19,121 bases of DNA from an uncultured Lachnospiraceae bacterium (GCA_947628025.1 CANQYH010000022.1:1-19121), one strand, 5' to 3'. Positions 7,998 through 15,630 are shown, counted from the stretch's first letter. Program-made: numbers and translations. Notes: generated from the letters alone by a model not told the origin.

Positions 7998-8993
7998 TCA
8001 GCCCGCTCCCCGCCCCGTCTTTTTCCTGCGGGCATTCACGACCCGCATACCGAAATGCCGGCTGATCATCCAGCGGACTCCCGGACAGATCACGGTCACG
8101 TAGTCCATCATATGGTACAGGAACATATATTTCTCCCGGCCTTTTTCTTTCGGCGTACCGGCCCAGGGCGTCATGGCCAGATAATGCTCGTAAGGCTTGC
8201 GGTAATGGTTCATATTTCCGGCGATCCAGGGGCGCTCGTCCCCGGCGTAATGAATGATGACCGGATGACGTTTGGCGTCCTGAAACTCCGTTTCCCTGAC
8301 CGCAGCATACGCGGGCGCGTGCTTCACCAGGTCCCGGTACCCAAAATACCGGTAATTCGGGAAGAAATTGTATTTCGGCGGCAGAGGCAAAATATCGCCG
8401 CACAGCACACCGTTTAAGATGTCCTGGTCGCAGGCAAACAGATTCCCGCCCTTTTCCTCATAAAATTCCAGAAGCCGCGCTTCCGTGCCGGACCTGCGCC
8501 AACGCTTCAGATCGATCAAAAGGACTCCTGCGTTGACATAAACATCCTCCGGCAGCAGGCCGATCTCTCGCCGCACCGCCTCGTAGATCGTAGGCTCCAT
8601 GACCGCTCCCATCATACGTCCCTGCAGGTCAGTTCTCCAAAGGTCCCAGAGCGGCTGCGTCACTACCGTATCGCAGTCCAGATACAGGACCCGGTCAACG
8701 CCCGGCGGCAGGAGGCTGCCGATAAACAGCCTGGCCATGGTGCTGATATCGAAACCGCCGGTATGGATCTCATAGCCGAACTGCGCCTCCACATCCTCCA
8801 GTTCCACGAAACGAAGCACACGGCCGTATTGAGCGGCTATGAACTCCAGCTTCTCCTGATTCTCCCGGCTGATCCCCATGGAAATCACATAGACCAGGAT
8901 CTCCCTGGCACGGCGGTTCCGGTCAAACAGAGAGATCATGGACACCGCCAGATGACGGACATAGCCGTCGTTGGACGCGTAAACAATATTCAT
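7998..8993 (-). CDS. GT8 family glycosyltransferase (LgtC/GspA-like)
   Basis: A 331-residue GT8 enzyme that would transfer a hexose, often galactose or glucose, from a UDP-sugar. Evidence is the N-terminal 'MNIVYASNDGYVRHLAVSMISLF', the 'RLFIGSLLPPGVDRVLYLDCDTVV' segment with the metal-binding DCD at 106-108, 'VNAGVLLIDLKRWR', 'FACDQDILNGV' and the histidine motif 'IIHYAGDERPW'. The basic C-terminus (RKKTGRG) is consistent with membrane association. A strong GGAGGTG lies five bases before the ATG. It sits between the acyltransferase gene (86 bp upstream) and the repeat-bearing GT2 gene (100 bp downstream), all on one strand. Confidence 0.92.
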   Translation of the reverse strand: MNIVYASNDGYVRHLAVSMISLFDRNRRAREILVYVISMGISRENQEKLEFIAAQYGRVLRFVELEDVEAQFGYEIHTGGFDISTMARLFIGSLLPPGVDRVLYLDCDTVVTQPLWDLWRTDLQGRMMGAVMEPTIYEAVRREIGLLPEDVYVNAGVLLIDLKRWRRSGTEARLLEFYEEKGGNLFACDQDILNGVLCGDILPLPPKYNFFPNYRYFGYRDLVKHAPAYAAVRETEFQDAKRHPVIIHYAGDERPWIAGNMNHYRKPYEHYLAMTPWAGTPKEKGREKYMFLYHMMDYVTVICPGVRWMISRHFGMRVVNARRKKTGRGAG

Positions 8994-9079
8994 GGCTCAC
9001 CTCCAAGATGGACGATCCTTTTCAAAACCTCTGCCTGCCGGGAACACTTTCCCCACCGCTTCGCCGCGCAGGACCGCCG

Positions 9080-10363
9080 TCATTTTCCGGGATCCCCGCC
9101 GCTCCTGTGCCGGATCCTCCCCGGCAGCTCCAACAGCCAGACCACGATCCGGTCCAGACAGAACACGAACACATTGTCATAAACCACCGCAAATACCAGG
9201 CTGAAAAGCAGCGTCAGCGGGATCAGCAGCACCGCGCGGTTCACTCCCAAAGCCTGATGAACGATCGTATGCAGCACGAACCAGTGGATCAGCAGCACCG
9301 AAAAACTGTATTTCGCCGCGACAGAGAGCACCGCCGGTATTCGGGAAAACCATTTGTCCCCATGCTTTCGGAAAAACACAAAGATTCCGCAAGTCAGAAG
9401 CAGCATGGGCGGCGCGTTATTATAGATCAGCGCGCCCGGATCCTCATAAGCCGCCACGGCGTACGCCATATAAGCCAGCGAAGCCGCGGCCCCCGCTTCG
9501 GCCCAGCGCCCGTATTTCTCCAGCGGCAGGGTCGCGCAGAAATATCCCAGGATAAACACGCTCTCCCAGCCCGACAGCCAGGTACCCGCCGCCAGATGGA
9601 TCCCGGCCATCGGCAGATACAGGAAAACACCATGCGCGATCAATATGACCGCCGCCATGCGTATTTTCAACGCGTCGTCCATATTTTTTACCATGACGCG
9701 GAAAAAGGGCGCGCTGATATAAAAGAAAAGGATAACGAACGCCAGCCAGAAATGAGGCGTAAAATCGAACGCGTTGCCGGCAAACTCCCGGAATATGCTC
9801 AGCCAGTTCGAGGGCAGAAAGATCCCGGTTCCCCTGACAATAAAACACAGAAACACATAATACGCCGCCATAGGCAGCAGCACCCGCAGGACTCTCTTTT
9901 TATAAAAAACCGCCAGGGACTCCTCTTTCCCGTTCAGGATCAGCGCGCCGCTGAGCATGATAAACAATGGGTTGCAGACCATGCACAGCGCCGATACCAT
10001 CCCATGCGCCTTTCGTCCCGGGCCAGGCGGAAGAGAATCGTAAAGCGCCTGCACCGAATGGAGCGCGATCACCAGAACCGTCGCCAGAACCCGCAGATAG
10101 TCCATATAAACCACACGTCCGGCTTTTCTCGTCTCACCGGCCAGAAGATACTTTACATAACTTCCGGATACCTTTTGGGCGGCCCGCACATGAAACGCCA
10201 CGGCCATCGCCGCCACCGCCGCTATCGCCAGAAACCGTTTCCAGCCGAATACCAGACTGCCCCCGCTCAGGTTCCACAGCAGGCCAAAAAACAGATACAG
10301 GCAAACGCTCAGCGCCGCCCAGACGGCCGCGGGGCAGATCCATTTTTTCACATTTTCTCTCAT
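9080..10363 (-). CDS. Acyltransferase-3 family membrane protein (O-acetyltransferase-like)
   Basis: A 427-residue polytopic protein with about ten or more membrane segments. The core begins near residue 87 with 'YMDYLRVLATVLVIALHS', containing the conserved Arg (91) and His (102) of the OafA/acyl_transf_3 family, followed by 'NPLFIMLSGALI' and 'FYKKRVLRVLLPM'. These proteins usually acetylate sugars of surface polymers at the membrane. The first 80 or so residues add two membrane helices ahead of the core, which is less usual. The gene starts 18 bp after glf and is almost certainly co-transcribed with it. The acyl group and acceptor are not known. Confidence 0.9.
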   Translation of the reverse strand: MRENVKKWICPAAVWAALSVCLYLFFGLLWNLSGGSLVFGWKRFLAIAAVAAMAVAFHVRAAQKVSGSYVKYLLAGETRKAGRVVYMDYLRVLATVLVIALHSVQALYDSLPPGPGRKAHGMVSALCMVCNPLFIMLSGALILNGKEESLAVFYKKRVLRVLLPMAAYYVFLCFIVRGTGIFLPSNWLSIFREFAGNAFDFTPHFWLAFVILFFYISAPFFRVMVKNMDDALKIRMAAVILIAHGVFLYLPMAGIHLAAGTWLSGWESVFILGYFCATLPLEKYGRWAEAGAAASLAYMAYAVAAYEDPGALIYNNAPPMLLLTCGIFVFFRKHGDKWFSRIPAVLSVAAKYSFSVLLIHWFVLHTIVHQALGVNRAVLLIPLTLLFSLVFAVVYDNVFVFCLDRIVVWLLELPGRIRHRSGGDPGK

Positions 10364-10381
10364 CTTCCGTTCCGCCGCCGG

Positions 10382-11482
10382 TTACAGCCCATACGCTTCC
10401 GCCCGGCTCAGTGCCGACCCGATCACCTTGTCCATATCGTAATATTTATACTCCGCCAGGCGGCCGCCGAAGACCACCCGCGGCTCCTCCGCGGCCAGAG
10501 CCGCGTACTTCGCGTACAATTCCTGGTTGCGGGCGTCGTTGACCGGATAATAGGGTTCCATCCCCTCCTGCCAGGCGGCCGGATATTCGCGGGTGATGAC
10601 GGTCTTCGGCTGCGTCCCAAACTCGAAATGTTTGTGCTCGATGACGCGGGTATAGGGCGTCTCCCGGTCGGTATAATTGACCACGGCCACCCCCTGATAA
10701 TTCTCCGTATCCAGGATCTCCGACTCGAACCGCAGACTCCGGTACTCCAGTTTGCCAAAACGGTAATCATAGTAGGAATCAATGGTTCCGGTATAGACGA
10801 CCGTATCTCCCATCGCGTCGTATTTCTCCCGGTTCTCCAGATAATCCGCGCCCAACTCCACGTCGCAGCCCGCAAACAGCTTGTCCACGATCACATTGTA
10901 GCCGCCGATGGGAATGCCCTGGTACAGGTCGTTGAAATAATTATTGTCGTACGTGTAGCGGACCGGAAGACGCTTAATGATAAAAGCGGGCAGGTCCCGG
11001 CAGTCGCGGCCCCACTGCTTCTCCGTGTAGCCTTTGACCAGCTTTTCATAAATATCCCGGCCCACCAGACGGATGGCCTGCTCCTCCAGGTTCTTCGGCT
11101 CCCCGGAAACGCTGCCCCGCTGCGCCTCGATGATTTCCCTGGCCTGCTGCGGCGTGGAAATGCCCCACATCTTGCTGAACGTGTTCATATTGAACGGCAT
11201 GTTATACATCTCGCCTTTATAATTGGCCACCGGGCTGTTGGTATAACGGTTGAACTCAGCCAATGAGTTGACGAACTCCCACACACGGCGGTCGCTGGTA
11301 TGGAAAATGTGCGCGCCGTATTTGTGGACGTGGATGCCCTCCACCTCCTCGCAGTAAATATTGCCGCCCATATGGCCGCGCTTTTCGATCACCAGGCAGG
11401 TCTTCCCCCGCTGCCTGGCCTTGTAAGCCCACACGCCAGCGAACAGTCCCGCCCCGACGATGACATAATCGTAATGCTTCAT
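10382..11482 (-). CDS. glf: UDP-galactopyranose mutase
   Basis: FAD-dependent cytoplasmic enzyme that interconverts UDP-galactopyranose and UDP-galactofuranose. The 366-residue length is normal. The FAD-binding 'YVIVGAGLFAGVWA' (6-19) and 'VIEKRGHMGGNIY' (31-43) are followed by 'GIHVHKYGAHIFHTS' (49-63), typical of Glf. Later come 'MPFNMNTFSKMWG' and 'YTEKQWGRDCRDLP'. It is the first gene of the polysaccharide cluster, with AGGAGG nine bases before the ATG, and shows the polymer very probably contains galactofuranose. Upstream are 185 bp to exonuclease III in which no convincing promoter was seen. Confidence 0.97.
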   Translation of the reverse strand: MKHYDYVIVGAGLFAGVWAYKARQRGKTCLVIEKRGHMGGNIYCEEVEGIHVHKYGAHIFHTSDRRVWEFVNSLAEFNRYTNSPVANYKGEMYNMPFNMNTFSKMWGISTPQQAREIIEAQRGSVSGEPKNLEEQAIRLVGRDIYEKLVKGYTEKQWGRDCRDLPAFIIKRLPVRYTYDNNYFNDLYQGIPIGGYNVIVDKLFAGCDVELGADYLENREKYDAMGDTVVYTGTIDSYYDYRFGKLEYRSLRFESEILDTENYQGVAVVNYTDRETPYTRVIEHKHFEFGTQPKTVITREYPAAWQEGMEPYYPVNDARNQELYAKYAALAAEEPRVVFGGRLAEYKYYDMDKVIGSALSRAEAYGL

Positions 11483-11667
11483 GGTTCCATCCCTCCTGAT
11501 CGTTACTGCGCCGCACCATTGTTTCCTGCGGCCTTGCCCTTTTTATTTCCTGTACGCTGCCTTTTGTCTCATGCTGCTTCTTCCAAATCTTTTGAAATGC
11601 CTGTGCCGGCTCTTCATGGCCGCGACTTCCGGCGTCCGTCCCTGGTTCGGTTTCTCCGCTCCGCCCG

Positions 11668-12423
11668 TCACCGGATCACCAGTTCCACCGGACAGTGGTC
11701 GGAGCCCATGACCTCCGTATGGATCGCGGCGCTGGCCAGCCGGTCTTTCAGGCTCTCCGACACACAGAAATAATCGATGCGCCACCCTGCGTTTTTCTCC
11801 CTGGCCTTAAAACGATAGGACCACCAGGAATAGACGCCCGCCTGATCCGGATAAAAATAACGGTACGTATCGATAAAGCCCGCCTCCAGAAGCCGGGTGA
11901 ATTTCTCCCGTTCCTGGTCCGTGAACCCGGCGTTATTGCGGTTGCTCTTTGGATTCTTCAGATCGATCTCCTGGTGGGCCACATTGAGGTCCCCGCAGAA
12001 GATCACCGGCTTTTTCTGTTCCAGTCCTTTTAGATAGTCCAAAAAAGCGTCCTCCCACTCCATCCGGTAAGGAAGCCGGGTCAGGCCGTCCTGGGAATTG
12101 GGCGTATAGCAGGTCACTACGTAATATTCCTCATACTCCGCCGTGATCACGCGGCCCTCATGATCGTGCTCCTCGACCCCGATGCCGTAACTCACGGACA
12201 GCGGCTCCTCTTTGGAAAAAAGCGCGGTCCCCGAATATCCTTTCTTCTCCGCGTAGTTCCAATATTGATGATACCCGTCCAGCGGCAGGTCGATCTGCCC
12301 CGCCTGCAGCTTGCTCTCCTGGATGCAGAATACATCCGCGTCCGCTTCTTTTACATAATCCAGGAATCCCTTGCCCACGCAGGCGCGCAGGCCGTTTACG
12401 TTCCATGAAATCAGCTTTTTCAT
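11668..12423 (-). CDS. xth: Exodeoxyribonuclease III (AP endonuclease)
   Basis: Mg-dependent DNA repair nuclease of the EEP fold, cutting at abasic sites and degrading 3' ends. The start at 12423 was chosen because GGAGAGGAG lies eight bases upstream and the protein then begins 'MKKLISWNVNGLRA' like its relatives; the frame is open for 16 codons further upstream. Catalytic landmarks are all present: Glu36 in 'IQESKLQ', Tyr106 in 'YTPNSQ', 'GDLNVAH' (144-150) and 'SDHCPV' (241-246). At 251 residues it has the ExoA-type length. It appears unrelated to the neighbouring polysaccharide cluster despite sharing its strand. Confidence 0.96.
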   Translation of the reverse strand: MKKLISWNVNGLRACVGKGFLDYVKEADADVFCIQESKLQAGQIDLPLDGYHQYWNYAEKKGYSGTALFSKEEPLSVSYGIGVEEHDHEGRVITAEYEEYYVVTCYTPNSQDGLTRLPYRMEWEDAFLDYLKGLEQKKPVIFCGDLNVAHQEIDLKNPKSNRNNAGFTDQEREKFTRLLEAGFIDTYRYFYPDQAGVYSWWSYRFKAREKNAGWRIDYFCVSESLKDRLASAAIHTEVMGSDHCPVELVIR

Positions 12424-12589
12424 GATCTGTTCTCCTCTCCCGGCCGGAACCATCATCTCCAGGCCAAACAACCGCCACCGGCGCGGCAGTTCCTTTCTTC
12501 ATGCCACGGCAGGGATGTTTCTTTGCCGCACGGGCCGCATTTCGCATCTCATACCCGGCTGCGGGCCAGCCTTATCTTCGGCACATCCC
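12424..12589. other. Gap between exonuclease III and the possible small ORF
   Basis: GC-rich stretch with no recognisable gene. Near 12565-12630 it contains short imperfect direct repeats of the form CCAGCCTTATNTTCGG (copies start at 12566 and 12606, 40 bp apart) that run into the tail of the small ORF. It would be the 5' leader of exonuclease III if transcription starts near 12745. Confidence 0.4.
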
Positions 12590-12715
12590 TTATTCGGGCC
12601 TGAGACCAGCCTTATTTCCGGCCAGACTTTCCCATGCCGCGCAGCCATTGGCGCCCGCCGCAGAATCTTCCGTAAGTATATCATAAAGAAACACCGCCGT
12701 CACGATATTTTTCAT
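12590..12715 (-). CDS. Possible small ORF, 41 residues, hypothetical
   Basis: The minus strand has AAAGGA seven bases before an ATG at 12715. It encodes a 41-residue peptide starting 'MKNIVTAVFLYDILTEDS' and ending at a TAA at 12590. A TATAAT (12752-12757) lies about 37 bases upstream, but no good -35 element is at the right distance. The N-terminal half looks protein-like; the C-terminal half is encoded by imperfect repeats and may not be under selection. It could be a genuine small protein, a leader for exonuclease III, or chance. I do not recognise the family. Confidence 0.25.
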   Translation of the reverse strand: MKNIVTAVFLYDILTEDSAAGANGCAAWESLAGNKAGLRPE

Positions 12716-12817
12716 AATTATATCCTTTCGCACGGTGATTTTATAAACTTGATTATATAAACGCCGCTTCCTCTCAAAATTTTCGCGCAGGGCGTTTCTC
12801 ATAGTTTCAGGATTCCC

Positions 12818-12846
12818 TTGACAGTCAGAAAAATAAACGATATGCT
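12818..12846 (+). promoter_or_regulatory. Sigma-A promoter for the DUF3842 gene
   Basis: TTGACA (12818-12823) and TATGCT (12841-12846) are separated by 17 bp, in an AT-rich stretch 59 bp before the DUF3842 start. The -35 is a perfect match and the -10 matches at four of six positions. The predicted RNA would have a leader of about 50 bases carrying AAGGA near the ATG. Confidence 0.65.
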
Positions 12847-12904
12847 TTATTCAGGGAAAATCTCATTTTTATCAGAAATTGTTTACAGAAAGGAATGATC
12901 GGTC

Positions 12905-13309
12905 ATGAAGATCACAGTCATCGACGGACAAGGCGGACGAATCGGAAAAAGCGTCATCGAGCAGCTGAAAAAATCCCACCCGGAACAGGAGATCTACGCC
13001 ATCGGAACCAACGGCATCGCGACCGCGGCCATGCTGAAAGCCGGAGCAGACCACGGAGCCACCGGGGAAAACCCCTGTATCGTCAATTCCAGGGATTCCG
13101 ACATCATCATCGGCCCCATCGGCATCGTCCTCGCCGATTCTCTCCTGGGAGAAATCACGCCCGCCATCGCCGTAGCCGTCAGCTCCAGCCCCGCGTTCAA
13201 GATCCTGATCCCCGTCAACCGCTGCAATCACTATATCGCAGGCAGCCGGGAAGCCGGATTAGGCGAATACATCCGGGAAGTATGTGAAAAGGTCAGCTCC
13301 ATGCTGTAA
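12905..13309 (+). CDS. DUF3842 family protein
   Basis: A small soluble protein of 134 residues whose function is not established. It has a Rossmann-like start 'MKITVIDGQGGRIGKSVIEQL', with a Gly-rich turn (DGQGGRIG), then 'EIYAIGTNGIATAAMLKAGAD' and 'IIIGPIGIVLADSLLGEITPA'. These features match DUF3842 proteins common in Clostridia, and the length is typical. AAAGGA precedes the ATG by ten bases, and the gene has its own promoter at 12818-12846. It is the only plus-strand gene between 1036 and the window end and is not in an operon here. A nucleotide-binding role is a guess from the fold only. Confidence 0.85.
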   Translation: MKITVIDGQGGRIGKSVIEQLKKSHPEQEIYAIGTNGIATAAMLKAGADHGATGENPCIVNSRDSDIIIGPIGIVLADSLLGEITPAIAVAVSSSPAFKILIPVNRCNHYIAGSREAGLGEYIREVCEKVSSML

Positions 13310-13328
13310 ACGGCGCAGCCCGCACGGT

Positions 13329-13502
13329 CATACCACGAACGGCGTCAGTAAGTATCCCCATTCATGTTGTCTATGTATGCTACGTCCCGCCGCACACAAC
13401 TATACCGCAAACGAAGTTCACAGACATACGCATTTGGAGGTCCATCTTCCGCCGCGCACCACGCACCACCATACCGCAAACGGCATCGGCACACATACCC
13501 GC
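13329..13502. repeat. Degenerate tandem repeat of about 70 bp between convergent genes
   Basis: The core ATACCGCAAACGGCATC appears in three diverged copies beginning at 13329, 13401 and 13470, with spacings of 72 and 69 bp. The last two copies also share flanks (CCGCCGCACAC before; CACA.ACATAC after). Because the spacings are multiples of three, both strands stay open: the plus frame repeats HTTNGV/YTANEV/HTANGI and the minus frame repeats FVCGIVV/AVCGMVV. No RBS-supported gene was found, so I treat this as repeat DNA rather than a CDS. Confidence 0.7.
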
Positions 13503-13524
13503 CGCCGCAGAGCCGCGTCTATCA

Positions 13525-14586
13525 TCACGCCCCCGCCACCTCGACGCTCTTCTCCCGGATCCCATACGTTTCAAAATACCGGTTCTCCATAGGGATCCAC
13601 AACTCCTGAAACGTTTTCAGCATTTCCTCCCCGTTCCGCTCCCGGATCCGGCAGATCTGCTCCTCCCGCGGGATCCGGCAGAAAAACCGCAGGTCGTATG
13701 CGTCCCCGAAATACGGGTGCTGGCTGTAGGAACCCTCGACGATGTTCAGCCGGTTCCATGCGGTCTCCACAGCCGGTCCCAGTTCCAGCGTACCGCAATG
13801 GAACGGCCTGTACCGCAGCCCCGCCCGGTCCCTGACGTGATCCAGGACCTCCTCCCGGAACCGCTCGTAGTCCACGTTCCCGCCCGGCTGGGCATAGCGT
13901 TCTTCCGTTCTCTGGAAACCCTGCAAAAAATAGTCGTCCATCTGAAACAGGCGGCAGTCGTAGATCTCCCGCAGGACCCGAGCCATCGTGCTTTTGCCGC
14001 TGCCGCTCATGCCGTCGATCGCGACCACGAACGTCCCGCCGTTCGCTTTCCCCTCCGCCAGCATCCGATCGATCCGCACAAACGCATCCAGGTACCTGGC
14101 ATAGCAGTCCGCCGCCACCCGGTAGGCTGGACGGTAATTCTGGCGGTAGACCTCGCTGTGACTCACGGCAGGATAGCCCTGCGCCCTGTAATCCTCCAGG
14201 TACCGGTCCAGTTCTTCCAGAGAAAACGGCATCTCTCCGCGCGCACAGCACTGCCTCAGTATCTCCAGCTTTTTCTCAAACGACTCGATGGTTCCCGTCT
14301 TTCGCTCCGCCGTCAGGACAAACATCCGCTTCAGCGTCTCGCAGGAAAGGCCCTCGTCCAACGCCCGCAGATCGATACGGCAAAGACCGCCTCCGATTCT
14401 CTCGAAAGACGGTCCGTCCGCACAGCGAACCTGCGGCTGCCATTCGCCACGCAGCCGTTCCAGACTCCTGGCCGGATCCGCGATCATATGGCCGCCGCCA
14501 AATTCGCTCTGATACAGAAGCTTCACCGCATCCTGCGCCTGCATAAGCGGATAGCGCTTCCCATGTTCCAGCAAGATTTCTCTCAT
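13525..14586 (-). CDS. Uridine-kinase-like P-loop kinase with an N-terminal domain of unknown function
   Basis: A 353-residue two-part protein. The C-terminal half (about 175-353) is a P-loop kinase of the uridine kinase/phosphoribulokinase group: Walker A 'GMSGSGKST' (182-190), the acidic 'LFQMDDYFLQGFQRTEER' (203-220), 'NVDYERF', and 'NIVEGSYSQHP', where uridine kinases have a similar 'EGI' strand. The N-terminal 170 residues ('HGKRYPLMQAQDAVKLLYQSEFGGGH') form a separate domain I cannot assign. The gene starts 3 bp after the ECF S-component stop, with GAGGT inside that gene's end, so the two are translationally linked. A plausible role is phosphorylating the imported small molecule, but the substrate is not readable and the ATP-dependent activity is inferred from the family. 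Confidence 0.8.
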   Translation of the reverse strand: MREILLEHGKRYPLMQAQDAVKLLYQSEFGGGHMIADPARSLERLRGEWQPQVRCADGPSFERIGGGLCRIDLRALDEGLSCETLKRMFVLTAERKTGTIESFEKKLEILRQCCARGEMPFSLEELDRYLEDYRAQGYPAVSHSEVYRQNYRPAYRVAADCYARYLDAFVRIDRMLAEGKANGGTFVVAIDGMSGSGKSTMARVLREIYDCRLFQMDDYFLQGFQRTEERYAQPGGNVDYERFREEVLDHVRDRAGLRYRPFHCGTLELGPAVETAWNRLNIVEGSYSQHPYFGDAYDLRFFCRIPREEQICRIRERNGEEMLKTFQELWIPMENRYFETYGIREKSVEVAGA

Positions 14587-14589
14587 CCG

Positions 14590-15156
14590 TTACCTCATTA
14601 CTTTCGCTTTCCGCAATGCCATCACGATCACGGGGATCAGCGCAATGTGCAGGATAATAGCCGGCACCGCGTTCAGAAACGCCCCCGCCAGAAACGCCTG
14701 GAACGTAAACGTATTGCCCATGACCCCGTAGAGGACCAGGCTGACCAGCCCCCAAACGACACGTCCCACCAGCATCGCCACGATCAGGCTCACGTAAATG
14801 GAGACCGTGGTTTTTGGGAGCTTCGCGTATAACAGACCGCTCACCGCGCCATAGGTTGCCATCTCAAACGCCATGCCAACAGCCGTAGGCAGCATGGGCG
14901 GCATACCGAAGATCATGCTCCGCAGAACCGGCGCGACCAGCCCGACGATCAGCCCCCATTGCCAGCCGCATACAAAGCCGCAGAGCAGCACCGGGATGTG
15001 CATGGGACTGATCTTGCTGCCAATGGCCGGGATCTGGCCGGTCAAAAAGGGCAGAACCATACACAGGGCCAGGAAAAACGCCGCTACCACCATATTCACG
15101 GTGGACGCCATTCCATTTACTGATTTACTAACAGATACTTTCGCAGTTCTTTCCAT
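14590..15156 (-). CDS. ECF transporter S component (substrate-binding membrane subunit)
   Basis: A 188-residue membrane protein with about six hydrophobic segments, the size and shape of an ECF S component. After a short polar N-terminus, the motifs 'FLTGQIPAIGSKISPMHIPV', 'GWQWGLIVGLVAPVLRSMIFGMPPM' and 'EMATYGAVSGLLYAKLP' match the ECF_trnsprt group that includes pantothenate and folate importers. It would share the EcfA1/A2/T energising module, which is not in this window. AGGAGA lies about ten bases before the ATG. Its promoter and long terminator-bearing leader suggest ligand-controlled expression. The family is well supported; the vitamin or nucleoside ligand is unknown. Confidence 0.88.
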   Translation of the reverse strand: MERTAKVSVSKSVNGMASTVNMVVAAFFLALCMVLPFLTGQIPAIGSKISPMHIPVLLCGFVCGWQWGLIVGLVAPVLRSMIFGMPPMLPTAVGMAFEMATYGAVSGLLYAKLPKTTVSIYVSLIVAMLVGRVVWGLVSLVLYGVMGNTFTFQAFLAGAFLNAVPAIILHIALIPVIVMALRKAKVMR

Positions 15157-15389
15157 AAATTCATCTTCTCCTATCTGAAAATTTTCCGCCGGGCTTTTCC
15201 TCGCCCGCGCGCAGCCGCCGTACAGAATGGCTCAAAAGCCTTCTCGTACAACAAAAAAATACCAGAAACAAGCACATCCCTTGGGGATGCAGCTACCTTC
15301 CTGGCAACTTAAAAATACTTTATTTTGTCTCTGAAAAACCACTACGTCCGGTTCATCCGGCGCTCTGCCGGCTTCTGCCGGCATCTGAT
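15157..15389 (-). promoter_or_regulatory. Structured 5' leader of the ECF-kinase operon (candidate riboswitch or attenuator)
   Basis: From the predicted start near 15389 to the ATG at 15156 is a leader of about 230 bases. Its first part, as RNA, contains GCCGGCAGAAGCCGGC (a hairpin with a four-base loop) and CCGGAUGAACCGG (a second hairpin), then an A/U-rich linker, then an intrinsic terminator about 95 bases before the gene. Another GC-rich hairpin (CGGGC, loop, GCCCG) follows nearer the RBS. I compared it by eye with TPP, FMN, cobalamin, THF, preQ1, SAM and T-box signatures and found no convincing match. Confidence 0.6.
15252..15304 (-). terminator. Intrinsic terminator in the ECF-kinase leader
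   Basis: On the minus strand CCAGGAA pairs with TTTCTGG. Inside it AGC-T-GCATCCC pairs with GGGATGTGCT around a CAA loop, giving a long stem with one bulge. It is followed directly by TATTTTTTTG. Its position between the promoter and the coding region makes it a premature terminator rather than the end of a gene. Confidence 0.8.
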
Positions 15390-15395
15390 AAAACA

Positions 15396-15424
15396 ATTAT
15401 ACGTTTCTTTCCTGCCTGTGTCAA
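15396..15424 (-). promoter_or_regulatory. Full-consensus sigma-A promoter of the ECF-kinase operon
   Basis: TTGACA (15419-15424) and TATAAT (15396-15401) on the minus strand are separated by exactly 17 bp, so all twelve core positions match the consensus. Such a strong promoter in front of a leader terminator is typical of genes controlled by premature termination. Confidence 0.88.
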
Positions 15425-15504
15425 CTCTTTTTTAGTCAATCTTCCATGAAGTCAAAATAATTCCGGGATCTGTCCAAAATGTAAAATCATTATTTATAAG
15501 CCAG

Positions 15505-15535
15505 TCAAAATAAAACACCCGTCTCCGATACGGCT
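15505..15535 (-). terminator. Probable terminator after the HD-domain gene
   Basis: On the minus strand CAGCCGT pairs with ACGGGTG (one G-G mismatch, seven-base loop), followed by TTTTATTTTG. It lies about 100 bases after the HD gene stop and before the ECF operon promoter, so it would separate the two units. A second hairpin (CCCGATTTCGGG, near 15553-15564) lies in between without a U-run. A 13-bp direct repeat, GCCGCCGGACCGC, occurs at 15595 and 15645, the second copy within the gene's end. Confidence 0.5.
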
Positions 15536-15630
15536 GATGACACGTTCCAGCCCCCGAAATCGGGCGTTTGGTCTTGTATTTTAGATTTCTGATTGCCGCC
15601 GGACCGCGTCCCAGAACATTTTCACCCAGC

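Noticed and set aside
9008..11266. A 752-codon open frame on the plus strand opposite glf and the acyltransferase
   Set aside because: It is antisense to two well-recognised genes, its translation is rich in His, Arg and Gln without domain motifs, and it has no supporting ribosome site. Long antisense frames are expected with this codon bias.
13284..13592. A 102-codon plus-strand frame starting inside the end of the DUF3842 gene
   Set aside because: Composition is His/Thr/Arg/Pro-rich and driven by the degenerate repeat; it has no ribosome site and runs into the opposite kinase gene. Reported as repeat DNA instead.
15330..15389. SAM-I riboswitch, from the GCCGGAUGAACCGG resemblance to part of its core
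   Set aside because: The rest of the SAM-I core (conserved GGCAACC and the P3/P4 elements) is missing, and the match is a short stretch that any CCGG hairpin could give.
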